From Microbacterium sp. LWH13-1.2 (GTDB taxonomy: Bacteria; Actinomycetota; Actinomycetes; Actinomycetales; Microbacteriaceae): a stretch of DNA of 64,000 bases. Below the pieces are notes generated by a model. It saw nothing but the letters and a program-made list of their open reading frames with translations. It was not told the DNA's origin and ran no database searches. The stretch is from the NCBI RefSeq assembly GCF_038397735.1, contig NZ_CP151635.1, positions 248,001 to 312,000 on the forward strand. The letters are read 5' to 3'. The position numbers and the translations under genes are program-made. Shown one piece after another: positions 36,033 through 44,264 of this stretch. Each line of letters opens with the position of its first letter. Position 1 is the first letter of the stretch.

Positions 36033-36614
36033 GTGGGACGAACTGCGGAGGCCATCGCCGAAGGCGTTGCGATCGCGACCGCTGCCGCGCGCCTCGCCGT
36101 CAAGAATCACATCCTCATCGGCACGATCGCCGAGAACGGCGTGTTCGACACCGACAAGTACGTCGCCGACGCGCGAGAAGCGCTGCGGGCGATGGCCGAG
36201 GAGTCCGAAGAGGTCGAGCGCAACCTGACCGAGCTGCGCAAGCGTGCTCGCGGTCGCCACTCCGACCCTTCCGGAACGCATGACTACCGCGACCGCGACG
36301 TGCGCAACCTCCGTCGCCGCGCCAAGCAGTCGCACGGAGTCGCGACCAAGCTGCGCGAGACGATGGAGAACGAGGCCGCGCTGCGCGCGATCGTCGAGGA
36401 GGCCCGAGAGGGGGCCTGGGCCGACGTGCGCCACAACCTCGATCGTCGGCTGCGCGTCGAGGGCATGCGTCCCGATCAGGACCCCGACTACGAGCGGATG
36501 CGCGAGGCCCGGATGCAGGCGCTCCGCCTCGTCGACCTGCAGGATCTTTCGTCTCTGCAGCGCGCGAAAGCCAAGCGCAAGAAGAAGCAGACCGTCCCCG
36601 ATGACGACGACTGA
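36033..36614 (+). CDS. Conserved actinobacterial protein of unknown function
   Basis: A 193-residue, strongly charged, helical protein. It begins VGRTAEAIAEGVAIATAAARL, continues with ARG-rich segments (RKRARGRHSD; DRDVRNLRRRAKQSH) and ends in a lysine-rich stretch followed by an Asp run (AKRKKKQTVPDDDD). No enzyme motif is visible; nucleic-acid or protein binding is plausible from the basic patches. The GTG at 36033 is chosen because it follows a perfect GAGGAGG; an ATG at 35991 in the same frame lacks one. It stands before tRNA-Arg. Confidence 0.65.
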   Translation: MGRTAEAIAEGVAIATAAARLAVKNHILIGTIAENGVFDTDKYVADAREALRAMAEESEEVERNLTELRKRARGRHSDPSGTHDYRDRDVRNLRRRAKQSHGVATKLRETMENEAALRAIVEEAREGAWADVRHNLDRRLRVEGMRPDQDPDYERMREARMQALRLVDLQDLSSLQRAKAKRKKKQTVPDDDD

Positions 36615-36682
36615 TCCTGCTCGATTCGCATTCGAGTGTGGACTGTTATAGGCTGTTCCACGGCCCGCTGAGCGGTCCAGGA

Positions 36683-36755
36683 GCGCCCGTAGCTCAATGG
36701 ATAGAGCATCTGACTACGGATCAGAAGGTTAGGGGTTCGAGTCCCTTCGGGCGCA
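36683..36755 (+). tRNA. tRNA-Arg (anticodon ACG)
   Basis: A complete cloverleaf without CCA: acceptor arms GCGCCCG (36683-36689) and CGGGCGC (36748-36754), D-arm with AGCTCAATGGATAGAGC, anticodon stem TCTGA/TCAGA around the loop CTACGGA with ACG at 36716-36718, and T-arm GGGGTTCGAGTCCC. The anticodon A34 is normally edited to inosine to read CGU, CGC and CGA. A Rho-independent terminator follows within ten bases. Confidence 0.98.
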
Positions 36756-36764
36756 CATCAGCTG

Positions 36765-36795
36765 AAACCCCCGTCGCGAAAGCGGCGGGGGTTTT
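36765..36795 (+). terminator. Rho-independent terminator of tRNA-Arg
   Basis: AAACCCCCGTCGC and GCGGCGGGGGTTTT form a stem with a GAAA tetraloop and one G-T wobble, ending in a T-run. It is the most classical terminator of the window and follows the tRNA directly. Confidence 0.9.
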
Positions 36796-36854
36796 GCGTT
36801 TCTCCGGGAGTGCGCACGGGGATCCCGCCGCCCCGGCTCGGTAGGCTCGTGCAC

Positions 36855-37139
36855 ATGACGCTTCCCGAGCAGGCCCAGAACCACCGGGTATGGCATGTGG
36901 TGGGCCTGGTGTGCGGCGTCCTGGCTATCGTGTCGCTCTTCGCGCTGCCGAGCGGCATCGTCGGATACCTCGTCGCGATCGGCATCGCTGCGGCCGCGGC
37001 GCTGATCGGCCACGCCGCCGTGCGGCGACACGGCGCATTCCGCGCCGCAGCCATCGTCGGGCTCGGCCTCGCGTATCTGGGGCTGATCGTGTCGGTGGGT
37101 CTGCTGGTGGTCCGGCTCACGCGAGTGTTCGCCGGCTGA
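36855..37139 (+). CDS. Small DUF4190-like membrane protein
   Basis: A 94-residue protein with three hydrophobic stretches (VVGLVCGVLAIVSLFAL; IVGYLVAIGIAAAAALIG; AAIVGLGLAYLGLIVSVGLLVV). The pattern of a glycine-rich first helix, a second GxxAAxxIG helix and a third GLGLAYLGL helix matches the DUF4190 family of small actinobacterial membrane proteins. Function unknown. The ATG at 36855 avoids an N-terminal extension that would cover the terminator region. It converges with the LysR gene. Confidence 0.65.
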   Translation: MTLPEQAQNHRVWHVVGLVCGVLAIVSLFALPSGIVGYLVAIGIAAAAALIGHAAVRRHGAFRAAAIVGLGLAYLGLIVSVGLLVVRLTRVFAG

Positions 37140-37146
37140 ACGGACC

Positions 37147-38079
37147 TCAGTCGAGCAGGCTGGTGATCGCGGGGTCGCGTCGCGCGTAGTCGGCCGCCGT
37201 CGAGACGATCACACGTCGCATCGCGGCGACGGCGATCGCGGGTGTGACATCGGCGCGGTGGGCGAGGCTCACGGTGCGCGTCATCATCGGATGCGTGAGT
37301 CGCACCGACCGCAGCGCCGGCTGGTCGAAGAGCACCATCGCGGGGACGACTGCGACCCCGACACCGCGCTCGACGAAGCGCAGCACCGCATCCATCTCCG
37401 CTCCTTCCAGCACGAAGTTCGGGGTCAACCCGGCCGAGCGGAACGCCGCATCGGTCGTCGCCCGCAGCTCGTAGGTCTCGTCGAGGGCGATCAGGGGGAG
37501 GGTGGCGAGATGGGCGAGACTCATCGACGAGGACGACGACACCGGGGGCTTGGATGCCGCGGAGACCACCACGAGCTCCTCGGTGAGCAGCGGCATGCGC
37601 GACAGGCTGAACCCCGACGGCGGAGGCCCCTCCGACTCGGTGATCAGTGCGATGTCGACCGCCCCGACGGCGAGCTGGTCGACGAGCAGGCGCGAGCCGC
37701 TCTCGGTGAGGTGCAGGTCGACCCCGGGGTGGTCGGCGTGGAACGTGCTGATCGCCTCGGCGACGAGGCTGATGCAGAGCGTGGGCGGGGCGCCGAGACG
37801 CACGCGTCCACGGCGGAGCCCCGCGAGCTCGCCCATCTCCTCGCGGATGGCGTCGGATTCTGCGAGCATCCGCTGTGCGCGGGGGAGCAGCGCTTCGCCG
37901 GCGGAGGTGAGCGCGATGTGTCCGCGAGCCCGATGGAAGAGCTCGGCCCCGAGTTCGCGCTCCAGCGTCGAGATCTGTCGACTGAGCGACGGCTGGGCGA
38001 GATGCAGGTGCTCGGAGGCGCGGGTGAAGTGGCCGAGGCGTGCGACCTCGACGAACCCGCGGAGCTGCTCGAGGTTCAT
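37147..38079 (-). CDS. LysR-family transcriptional regulator
   Basis: A 310-residue LysR regulator with an N-terminal winged helix (LEQLRGFVEVARLGHFTRASEHL, read in two parts, then LAQPSLSRQISTLE) and a substrate-binding-protein-like effector domain (RLGAPPTLCISLVAEAI; PLIALDETYELR). It is divergent from the flavoprotein at 38151, 71 bases away, which is the usual arrangement for LysR and target. The co-inducer is probably the flavoenzyme's substrate, such as a dicarboxylate. Confidence 0.92.
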   Translation of the reverse strand: MNLEQLRGFVEVARLGHFTRASEHLHLAQPSLSRQISTLERELGAELFHRARGHIALTSAGEALLPRAQRMLAESDAIREEMGELAGLRRGRVRLGAPPTLCISLVAEAISTFHADHPGVDLHLTESGSRLLVDQLAVGAVDIALITESEGPPPSGFSLSRMPLLTEELVVVSAASKPPVSSSSSMSLAHLATLPLIALDETYELRATTDAAFRSAGLTPNFVLEGAEMDAVLRFVERGVGVAVVPAMVLFDQPALRSVRLTHPMMTRTVSLAHRADVTPAIAVAAMRRVIVSTAADYARRDPAITSLLD

Positions 38080-38150
38080 GCCTGCAGTCTATCGATACCA
38101 GTAGAACAATGCATTGGAGTTATTAGGTCGCCCTACCTAGCGTGGAACGC

Positions 38151-39881
38151 ATGAGTACTCGCGAACGTCAGATCTCCACCACGGTCCTGGTCATCGGGAC
38201 CGGCGGATCCGGGCTGCGCGCGGCGATCGAGGTCGCCGAACACGGCATCGACGTCCTCGCCGTCGGCAAACGCCCCCGACAGGATGCCCACACCTCCCTC
38301 GCCGCCGGCGGCATCAACGCCGCTCTCGGAACCATGGACGAGGGCGACAGCTGGCAGCAGCACGCGGCCGACACCATCAAGGAGAGCTACCTGCTCGCGA
38401 ACCCCCACACGGTCGAGATCGTGACACAGGGGGCGGAGCGCGGCATCCGTGACCTCGAGCGCTGGGGCATGGACTTCGCCCGAGAAGACGACGGGCGCAT
38501 CTCACAGCGGTTCTTCGGCGCGCACACGTTCCGCCGCACAGCCTTCGCCGGCGACTACACCGGCCTCGAGATCCAGCGCACCCTCGTCGCGAAGGCCGAA
38601 CAGCTCGAGGTGCCGATCCTCGACCACGTCTACATCACCCGGCTGCTCGTGCGCGACAACGTCGTCTTCGGCGCCTACGGCTTCGACCAGTCCGACGGCA
38701 CGCGCTACCTGATCCACGCGGATGCCGTGATCCTCGCCGCCGGTGGACACAACCGCATCTGGCGTCGAACGTCGTCGCGCCGCGACGAGAACACCGGCGA
38801 CTCGTTCCGTCTCGCGGTCGAGGCAGGGGCCCGACTGCGCGATCCCGAACTCGTGCAGTTCCACCCCTCGGGCATCATCGAACCCGAGAACGCGGCGGGC
38901 ACCCTCATCTCCGAGGCCGCGCGCGGCGAGGGCGGCATTCTGCGCAACGCCCTCGGCGAGCGGTTCATGTCGAAGTACGACCCCGAGCGCATGGAGCTCT
39001 CGACCCGCGACCGCGTGGCGCTCGCCGCGTACACCGAGATCGCCGAGGGGCGGGGTACGGAGAACGGCGGCGTCTGGCTCGACGTGTCCCATCTGCCGCG
39101 CGAGACGATCATGACCCGGCTGCCCCGCGTCTACCAGACGATGATGGAGCTGCAGATGCTCGACATCACCACCGAACCGATCGAGATCGCGCCCACCGCG
39201 CACTACTCGATGGGTGGGGTGTGGGTGCGTCCGGAGGACCACCAGACCGACGTCGACGGTCTCTATGCGATCGGCGAGGCATCGAGCGGGCTGCACGGTG
39301 CCAACCGCCTCGGCGGCAACTCACTGATCGAGCTGCTCGTCTACGGCCGCATCGTCGGGCGGGCGGCGATGGCGCACGCGGCGGGTCTCGACGCGCAGCG
39401 ACGGTCAGCGGATGCCGTGGCGCAGGCTCGTGCCGAGATCGACGACCTGCTCGCAGCGGACGGTCGCGAGAACGTCCGAGCCCTGCAGCGGGCGATCCGC
39501 AACACGATGACCCAGCACGCCGGTGTCGTGCGGTCAGAGGAGGGGCTCCGTGCCGGCCTCGCCGACCTCGACATGATCGAAGGACGCATGGAGGACATCG
39601 GCATCCACCCCGACATCGCGGGATTCCAGGATCTCGCCCATGCGTTCGACCTCAAGGCGTCGGCGCTCGCCGCGCGCGCCACGATCGAGGCCGCGCTCGA
39701 GCGCCGCGAGACGCGCGGGTGCCACAACCGCAGCGACTATCCCGACACGGATCCCACGCTGCAGGTGAACCTCGTCTGGTCGCCCACCGGGGGAGTGACG
39801 CACGAGCCGATCCCCGAGATCCCCGCAGAGATCGCGGAGCTCATGCGCGAGGTCGACACCGAGGGCAAGCTCGTCGAGTAG
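38151..39881 (+). CDS. FAD-binding fumarate reductase/succinate dehydrogenase-like flavoprotein (stand-alone)
   Basis: A 576-residue flavoprotein of the SdhA/FrdA/NadB family. The N-terminus has the FAD dinucleotide site (VLVIGTGGSGLRAAIEVA), the histidine-bearing TSLAAGGINAAL, and near residue 285 the catalytic GGILRNALGERFM region. A second FAD contact is IGEASSGLHGANRLGGNSL. No iron-sulfur or membrane subunit is nearby, so it may act as a soluble fumarate reductase, aspartate-oxidase-like enzyme or dicarboxylate dehydrogenase. LysR is divergent and probably controls it. A GTG three codons upstream is an alternative start. Confidence 0.87.
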   Translation: MSTRERQISTTVLVIGTGGSGLRAAIEVAEHGIDVLAVGKRPRQDAHTSLAAGGINAALGTMDEGDSWQQHAADTIKESYLLANPHTVEIVTQGAERGIRDLERWGMDFAREDDGRISQRFFGAHTFRRTAFAGDYTGLEIQRTLVAKAEQLEVPILDHVYITRLLVRDNVVFGAYGFDQSDGTRYLIHADAVILAAGGHNRIWRRTSSRRDENTGDSFRLAVEAGARLRDPELVQFHPSGIIEPENAAGTLISEAARGEGGILRNALGERFMSKYDPERMELSTRDRVALAAYTEIAEGRGTENGGVWLDVSHLPRETIMTRLPRVYQTMMELQMLDITTEPIEIAPTAHYSMGGVWVRPEDHQTDVDGLYAIGEASSGLHGANRLGGNSLIELLVYGRIVGRAAMAHAAGLDAQRRSADAVAQARAEIDDLLAADGRENVRALQRAIRNTMTQHAGVVRSEEGLRAGLADLDMIEGRMEDIGIHPDIAGFQDLAHAFDLKASALAARATIEAALERRETRGCHNRSDYPDTDPTLQVNLVWSPTGGVTHEPIPEIPAEIAELMREVDTEGKLVE

Positions 39882-39894
39882 CCCGCATCCGAAC

Positions 39895-39930
39895 TCGCTC
39901 CCGTCGCAGGGTGCATCGCGACGGGAGCGA
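39895..39930. terminator. Bidirectional hairpin between convergent genes
   Basis: TCGCTCCCGTCGC (39895-39907) pairs perfectly with GCGACGGGAGCGA (39918-39930), a 13-bp stem with a 10-base loop. It separates the flavoprotein gene from the converging gene for the small acidic protein. Confidence 0.7.
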
Positions 39931-39958
39931 CCGGGTGGCCGAGCGAGGTAGGAGTCGC

Positions 39959-40276
39959 TCAGTCGCCCTCGTCGGTCTCCGGACCGTCGATGACCCCGAT
40001 CCCGACCGCTTCATGGTCGGGTTCGGGGTCGTTGCGTGTCGGGGCCTTGGGCTCCTCCGACGGTTCCTTCTCAGTGCTCGGCTCTTCGAGCTCGTCGTTG
40101 TCGGGGATCTCCGACGGATCGGCGTCCTCCGGGGACTCCGCCTCCGCCGGGGCCTCCGTGCTCTCGCCCGGGGTCGTGAACTCCCCGGCGTCGCCGGACG
40201 ACGGAGTGGGGGTCGGCGCCTGTGCCTCAGGGGCGGCGCTGGAGGTCGGATCCTGTGCGGGTGTGCTGTCGGTCAT
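39959..40276 (-). CDS. Small acidic disordered protein
   Basis: A 105-residue protein made almost only of Glu, Asp, Pro, Ser, Thr and Ala, with no hydrophobic core: TPTPSSGDAGEFTTPGE and EEPSTEKEPSEEPKAP are typical. It is predicted to be intrinsically disordered. No signal peptide is visible. The ATG has an AAAGGAC ribosome site, and the third-position GC bias matches neighbouring genes, which is why it is accepted as real. Function unknown. Confidence 0.55.
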   Translation of the reverse strand: MTDSTPAQDPTSSAAPEAQAPTPTPSSGDAGEFTTPGESTEAPAEAESPEDADPSEIPDNDELEEPSTEKEPSEEPKAPTRNDPEPDHEAVGIGVIDGPETDEGD

Positions 40277-40390
40277 GATCGTCCTTTCGCATCGAGTGCC
40301 CTACCAGGATCGATCTCCGATTCCGCGGCGAGAAGGGCCTTGACGGCGATGCCCCGACCCGTCTTCCTGACCACGACGTACGCTGGGGAG

Positions 40391-41887
40391 GTGACAGCGT
40401 ACGTCTCGGCCTTCGATCTCTTCTCCATCGGAGTCGGCCCCTCGAGTTCCCACACGGTCGGGCCGATGCGGGCGGCGCTCGAGTTCGCACACCGGCTCCG
40501 CGCGACAGGAGCGCTCGACCGCGTCGCGCGCGTCGGATGCACGCTGTACGGCTCCCTCGGCGCCACCGGAATCGGACACGGCACACCCGATGCGGTCGTC
40601 GCCGGGCTGCGCGGTCTGGCGCCGGAGACCTGCGATCCGGCTGACGTGCGGTCAGCGTGGACCGACCTTCGCGACGGGGCGGCGCTGCGAATCGACGGGT
40701 CTCACGAGATCCCGTTCTCGAAGACGGACGTCGTGTTCGAGCCGCGGACCCGTCTGCCCGGCCACCCGAACGCCATGACGATCACCGCGCGGGATGCCGA
40801 CGGGCAGATCGTCGCAGAGGAGACCTACTACTCCGTCGGCGGCGGGTTCATCCGTCGGGACGGCGAGGAGGCGAAGATCTCTGCGGCTCCGCTGCCATAC
40901 TCGTATGCGGACGCCGCATCGCTGCTCGCGCTCTGCGACGAGCACGGACTCTCGATCGCCGAGATCGCCCGCCTGAACGAGACGGCGCAGCGCTCGGAAG
41001 ACGACGTCGCAGCAGGCCTCGACGCGATATGGGATGCGATGGCCGCCTGCGTCGACAACGGGCTGCACTCCGACGGGGTGCTTCCGGGCATGCTCAAGGT
41101 CAAGCGCCGTGCGAGCGCGATCCGCGGGCAGCTCGAAGAGGCCGAGGCCGACGGGCACCGCGAGCTTCCGGGCGAGTGGCTGGGTGCCTTCGCTCTCGCC
41201 GTCAACGAGGAGAACGCGGCGGGCGGTCGGGTGGTCACCGCGCCGACGAACGGCGCAGCCGGCATCCTGCCCGCGGTAGCGATGTACTGGTGGCGGTTCC
41301 TGGCCGACTCCGGCCTCGGTGCCGGCAACGCGGTCACTCCCTACGGAGAACTCGTCGGCAGTGCGCTGCTCGGCTTCGGCGCGGAGGCATCGCTCGTCGC
41401 CGTCGGAGCGATCGACGACCCCGACGCGGTCGCCGAGGCGAACCGTCGCCGCGGCATCCGACGGTTCCTGCTCACCGCCACTGCTTTGGGGTCGCTGTTC
41501 AAGGCGAATGCCTCGATCTCGGGGGCCGAGGGCGGATGCCAGGCAGAGGTCGGCTCGGCGTGCGCGATGGCCGCCGGCGGCCTCACCGCCGTGATGGGCG
41601 GCACGAACCGGCAGATCGAGAATGCCGCCGAGATCGCCATGGAGCATCACCTCGGACTCACCTGCGACCCCATCGGCGGTCTCGTGCAGATCCCGTGCAT
41701 CGAGCGGAACGCGATCGCCGCCTCCACCGCGGTGACGGCGGCTCGCCTCGCCCTTCGCGGCGACGGAAGCCACTACGTCTCGCTGGATGCGGTCGTCGAG
41801 ACGATGCGCCAGACCGGCATCGACATGTCGACGAAGTACAAGGAGACCAGCGAGGGCGGGCTCGCGGTCAACGTCATCGAGTGCTGA
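40391..41887 (+). CDS. sdaA: L-serine ammonia-lyase, single-chain Fe-S type
   Basis: A 498-residue enzyme that deaminates L-serine to pyruvate using a [4Fe-4S] cluster. The N-terminal half is the beta domain (FDLFSIGVGPSSSHTVGPM), the C-terminal half the alpha domain with cluster cysteines in GSACAMAAGG, LTCDPIGG and QIPCIERNA. It is somewhat longer than the usual 455-470 residues because of an insertion around residue 80. The GTG at 40391 gives the family N-terminus and may be leaderless, as a TACGCT box lies seven bases upstream; an ATG at 40349 would add 14 residues. Confidence 0.93.
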   Translation: MTAYVSAFDLFSIGVGPSSSHTVGPMRAALEFAHRLRATGALDRVARVGCTLYGSLGATGIGHGTPDAVVAGLRGLAPETCDPADVRSAWTDLRDGAALRIDGSHEIPFSKTDVVFEPRTRLPGHPNAMTITARDADGQIVAEETYYSVGGGFIRRDGEEAKISAAPLPYSYADAASLLALCDEHGLSIAEIARLNETAQRSEDDVAAGLDAIWDAMAACVDNGLHSDGVLPGMLKVKRRASAIRGQLEEAEADGHRELPGEWLGAFALAVNEENAAGGRVVTAPTNGAAGILPAVAMYWWRFLADSGLGAGNAVTPYGELVGSALLGFGAEASLVAVGAIDDPDAVAEANRRRGIRRFLLTATALGSLFKANASISGAEGGCQAEVGSACAMAAGGLTAVMGGTNRQIENAAEIAMEHHLGLTCDPIGGLVQIPCIERNAIAASTAVTAARLALRGDGSHYVSLDAVVETMRQTGIDMSTKYKETSEGGLAVNVIEC

Positions 41888-41946
41888 GCCGCCTGCCCGA
41901 CGGCCGCGTCGGTGGCTGGGACTAGCCTCCGTCGGAGGAGGAACGC

Positions 41947-42699
41947 ATGGAATCGATCTGGACCCCCGGCAGCCGTCGTCGACGAGAGCAGCCGGTCGTC
42001 GCCGTGCGGGCGAACGACGACGCCCCCGAGCCCGGGAGGGTGTGGCCCACGAGCATCCCTGCTGTGGCCCAGGTGCTGAAGTCGGGGATCGACCTCTCTC
42101 CCGGGGTGACCTTCCTCGTCGGTGAGAACGGCAGCGGCAAATCCACGATCGTCGAGGGCATCGCGATCGCCTACGGACTCTCTCCTGAGGGAGGGTCGAA
42201 GTTCGCCCGGCACAGCACGCGAGCCACCGAGTCGCCGCTGTCGGAGTGGCTCACGCTGCAGCGAGGAGTCGGCGCGAACCGCTGGGGCTTCTTCCTGCGG
42301 GCAGAGACGATGCACTCGTTCTACACCTACCTCGAAGAGAACCCCTCCCCACGGGGAGATGTGCCGTTCCACGAGATGAGTCATGGCGAGTCGTTCCTCG
42401 CCCTCCTCGAGAGCCGATTCGACGAGCCTGGCTTCTACTGTCTCGACGAACCTGAAGCCGCGCTGTCGTTCCAGTCGACGCTCACCCTCATCGCCGTGCT
42501 GCAGCGCATCGTCGACGAGGGCGGTCAGGTGCTGTGCGCCACCCACTCGCCGGTGCTCGCGGCACTCCCGGGGGCTCGGATCCTCGAGGTGGGCGACTGG
42601 GGCATCCGTCCCGCCGAATGGAACAACCTCGAGATCGTGAACCACTGGCGGTCGTTCCTGCAGGACCCGCAGCGCTACCTGCGGCATCTGCTCGACTAG
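41947..42699 (+). CDS. Predicted ABC-type ATPase (AAA_21-like)
   Basis: A 250-residue single-domain ATPase. Walker A is VGENGSGKST near residue 58, the signature-like region is MSHGESFLALLESRF, Walker B with the catalytic Glu is CLDEPEAALS, and the H-loop is ATHSPVLAALPG. There is no membrane partner, so it belongs with SMC/RecF-like stand-alone ATPases, not transporters. Function in the cell is unknown. A GAGGAGGAA site precedes the ATG. Confidence 0.82.
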   Translation: MESIWTPGSRRRREQPVVAVRANDDAPEPGRVWPTSIPAVAQVLKSGIDLSPGVTFLVGENGSGKSTIVEGIAIAYGLSPEGGSKFARHSTRATESPLSEWLTLQRGVGANRWGFFLRAETMHSFYTYLEENPSPRGDVPFHEMSHGESFLALLESRFDEPGFYCLDEPEAALSFQSTLTLIAVLQRIVDEGGQVLCATHSPVLAALPGARILEVGDWGIRPAEWNNLEIVNHWRSFLQDPQRYLRHLLD

Positions 42700-42736
42700 G
42701 GGTCGCCCACGCGGCCTCTCGGGCAGATAATCAATC

Positions 42737-43513
42737 ATGACGAGCGGTCCGGCGGTCGAGGTCTCGGGACTCCGTGTGCGCAGAGGAAAGACGTGCGTGT
42801 TCGACGGGATCGACCTGACGATCCCGCAGGGTGAGATCACCGGACTCCTGGGCCCGTCCGGGTGTGGCAAGACTACGCTGATGCGTTCGATCGTCGGGGT
42901 GCAGCGCATCGCTGAGGGCACGGTGACAGTGTTGGGGGAGCCGGGCGGGTCGCGGCAGCTGCGTCACCGGGTGGCCTACGGGACGCAGGGTGCTGCCGTG
43001 TACGGCGACCTCACCGTGCGTCAGAACCTCTCGTACTTCGCGTCCGTTCTCCAGGCGCCGAAGGGCGATGTCGACCGCGTGATCGATGAAGTGGGTCTGC
43101 GTGCTCAGTCCGGACAGCTCGTCGAATCGCTGAGCGGGGGCCAGACCACGCGGATCTCGCTGGCGATGGCCCTCATCGGCACACCGGAACTCATCGTGCT
43201 CGATGAGCCGACCGTCGGGCTCGATCCCGTGCTGAGAGTCGAGCTCTGGGACCTGTTCCGAGGGCTCGCCCAGCGCGGAGTGACGATGATCGTGTCGAGC
43301 CACGTGATGGACGAGGCGCTGAGATGCGACCGGCTCCTGTTGATGCGGAGCGGACGGATCATCGCCGACACGAATCCCGCGGCGCTGCTCGCCGATACCG
43401 GCGCCGCAGACCCCGATGCGGCGTTCCTCGCCCTGATCGAACGCGACAGTCGTGAGCACGAGGGCCACGCCCCGCCCGCCACACGGCGCGAGCGACGGGG
43501 GATGGCGGAATGA
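42737..43513 (+). CDS. ABC-2-type transporter ATP-binding protein
   Basis: A 258-residue ATPase: Walker A GPSGCGKTT, Q-loop YGTQGAAVYGD, signature LSGGQTTR, Walker B LIVLDEPTVGLDP and switch SSHVMDEA. This form is typical of drug or polysaccharide exporters of the DrrA/NatA class. It overlaps the permease gene by four bases, making a two-gene exporter. The substrate is unknown. Confidence 0.93.
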   Translation: MTSGPAVEVSGLRVRRGKTCVFDGIDLTIPQGEITGLLGPSGCGKTTLMRSIVGVQRIAEGTVTVLGEPGGSRQLRHRVAYGTQGAAVYGDLTVRQNLSYFASVLQAPKGDVDRVIDEVGLRAQSGQLVESLSGGQTTRISLAMALIGTPELIVLDEPTVGLDPVLRVELWDLFRGLAQRGVTMIVSSHVMDEALRCDRLLLMRSGRIIADTNPAALLADTGAADPDAAFLALIERDSREHEGHAPPATRRERRGMAE

Positions 43514-44244
43514 ACGGCCGACGGATGCTCGCGACCGCCGCACGGGTGCTCGGCCAGCTGCGCCATGACCCTCGCTCGATCGCTCTGATGCTCATCGCCC
43601 CGAGCCTGCTCGTCGGCCTCTTCGCCTGGTTGTTCAGCGATCAGGACGGAGTGTTCGATCAGTTCGGCGGTGCGATCCTCGCGCTGTTCCCCTTCATCGT
43701 GATGTTCCTGATCACGTCGATCACGACACTGCGAGAACGGCGATCCGGAACGCTCGAGCGGCTCATGACGACTCCGCTCGGCAAAGCCGACCTCATCCTC
43801 GGATACGCCCTGGCCTTCGGCCTCATGGCGCTGCTGCAGGCAGTCATCACCGTGTCGTTCGCGGTCGGGTTCTGCGGTCTCGACGTCGAGGGTGAGCTGT
43901 GGCAGCTCGGACTCGTCGCAGTGGTCGACGCGCTTCTCGGCACGGCGCTCGGGCTGCTGGCCAGCGCGTTCGCCCAGACCGAGTTCCAGGCGGTGCAGTT
44001 CATGCCGCTGCTCGTCTTCCCGCAGATCATCCTCGGCGGTCTCTTCATGCCGCGGGATCAGATGCCCGATGTGCTGTACGCGATCTCGGACTGGCTCCCG
44101 CTGAGCTACGCGATCGACACGATCAACGCCGTGACCGCCGGGGACGACGGGTGGGACGTCTACGGACCGCTGCTGGTGGTCGTCGCGTTCGGGGTCGGGG
44201 CGCTCGTGCTCGCGTCGCTGACTCTGCGGCGCCGCACGCCCTGA
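43510..44244 (+). CDS. ABC-2-type transporter permease
   Basis: A 244-residue membrane protein with about six hydrophobic segments (SIALMLIAPSLLVGLFAWLF; ILALFPFIVMFLITSITTL; LAFGLMALLQAVITVSFAV; LLVVVAFGVGALVLASL at the end) and the family motif RERRSGTLERLMTTPL. It starts inside the stop of the ATPase gene. Together they form an efflux pump like DrrAB. Confidence 0.92.
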   Translation: MNGRRMLATAARVLGQLRHDPRSIALMLIAPSLLVGLFAWLFSDQDGVFDQFGGAILALFPFIVMFLITSITTLRERRSGTLERLMTTPLGKADLILGYALAFGLMALLQAVITVSFAVGFCGLDVEGELWQLGLVAVVDALLGTALGLLASAFAQTEFQAVQFMPLLVFPQIILGGLFMPRDQMPDVLYAISDWLPLSYAIDTINAVTAGDDGWDVYGPLLVVVAFGVGALVLASLTLRRRTP

Positions 44245-44264
44245 GACTCGACGGGAATCGTCGC

